From the NCBI RefSeq assembly GCF_905475395.1, contig NC_058341.1:73467597-73531596 (forward strand): a stretch of 64,000 bases of DNA, given 5' to 3'. Below are positions 63,241-64,000 of the stretch, in pieces. The translations under genes and the position numbers were made by a program. A model generated the notes under the pieces. That model searched no databases and was not told the origin of the DNA. It saw only the letters and a list, made by a program, of their open reading frames with translations. Position 1 is the first letter of the stretch. Each line of letters starts with the position of its first letter. The stretch comes from Chrysoperla carnea (taxonomy: Eukaryota; Arthropoda; Insecta; Neuroptera; Chrysopidae).

Positions 63241-64000
63241 AATTTTCACTTACATCACCCACCCCCCCCCCTTCTTGAAAATTCATTCAAAATCATCGTC
63301 GATTTAACCCGCGAAACAGAAATTCATGATTACTTTTGGAAAATTGGTACTTTTTTTCATATATGTAAAATAGCGCACAATCACAAAATTGAAGATATTC
63401 TTTTAAGAAATTTTTAAATAAACAATATAAAAACTAAAAAAACACTGAATATTATTTGCGTTCAAAAATACTTTTTCAAAATTTAATAATACCTTATAAT
63501 TCCATCCTCCCTGAAAATTTCTTCAAACCATAGAAGATTTAAATGACGAAAGAGAAATATTACAATAATTTTCACTTTCATCACCCCGAAAAAGCGAAAA
63601 AGAAATTTAAAATTTCTTTTGGAGAATTACTAAATTTTTTGATGTATGTAAAATAGCGTACATTCAGAAAATGAAGACATTCAATTAAGAAATTATTAAA
63701 CAAACAACATAAAAAACTAATAAAACATCGTTGGAATGTTATCCGAGGTAAAAATTTTTTTTTGAAATTTAATAATACCTTATATATCCATCACCCTCCC
63801 TTAAAATTTCTTCAAACCATGGACGATTTAAACGGCGAAGCAGAAATTTATAATTGCTAGACGAACTTTTTTTTTTTTAATTTATATGGTGAAATATTTA
63901 AATCGCACAATTGCTTTTTTCTCCACCAAATACAAAATTAAAGAAAAGAATTCTAATCTTTTTAACATTCGCAAACTGCAAACACTAATTAATTGTATTC
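63241..64000. repeat. Degenerate satellite, units of about 240-290 bp
   Basis: The segment TGAAAATT..TTCAAA followed by ..GATTTAA and a GAAACAGAAATT-like word recurs at about 63,276, 63,512 and 63,801. GTAAAATAGCG(C/T)ACA..CA is at 63,366 and 63,648. Unit identity is moderate and the array continues past the window edge. Confidence 0.6.

Overview
The window is AT-rich eukaryotic DNA, almost certainly from an insect or another arthropod. Short introns with GT..AG borders, AATAAA-type signals, several classes of insect-type transposons and AT or A-rich microsatellites all point that way. I cannot name the species from sequence alone. No ordinary conserved host gene is evident.

Positions 1-44,500 hold a tandemly amplified, recombining cluster of small gene families. 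Unit A (about 368-15,415) and unit B (from about 15,416) repeat one order: a K-family gene, a gene with the VDLQGF motif, an ankyrin-like gene, a LINE plus an acidic-N-terminus gene, a decayed C2HC zinc-finger gene, a DLTK-tail gene, a second VDLQGF gene on the minus strand, and a divergently transcribed gene with the ENGGD motif. A third, scrambled set starts near 29,500 and adds two 94-residue genes. Many genes have a near-identical TATA-containing module just upstream. Near 27.4-29.4 kb a DLTK-tail relative, a stand-alone N-terminal region of a type-B DNA polymerase and a broken RING/SINA-like E3 ligase follow one another. At 39.2-43.5 kb the same first two genes precede a full but frameshifted protein-primed-type DNA polymerase B. 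Overlapping genes, repeated families, polymerase and short bidirectional promoters make an endogenised or mobile mid-sized DNA virus or Polinton-like element the simplest reading. No capsid, packaging ATPase, protease or integrase of that lineage is seen.

Transposons have landed on this cluster. LINE copies lie at 2.8-5.2, 18.1-21.1 and 22.35-23.38 kb, a decayed piggyBac at 35.57-38.48 kb, a decayed autonomous Helitron ending at 49,892, and a PIF/Harbinger at 50,086-53,618 with intact-looking genes. An errantivirus-like LTR element (54.2-59.9 kb) is itself broken by an element with long inverted termini. Both the Helitron and the Harbinger sit inside or beside a decayed copy of the ENGGD gene.

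A palindrome of about 4 kb (7,846-11,872) has a microsatellite-cored foldback element in each arm. From 59.9 kb to the end there is mostly non-coding DNA: a foldback repeat, a LINE 3' tail, a perfect 22-bp hairpin and a degenerate satellite.

Most genes exist as broken copies. The best intact candidates are the VDLQGF genes at 16,276, 11,988 and 43,745, the 94-residue genes at 30,571 and 34,316, the ankyrin-like gene at 32,324, the acidic gene at 5,252, the gene at 14,862, the DLTK-type gene at 39,164 and the Harbinger pair.
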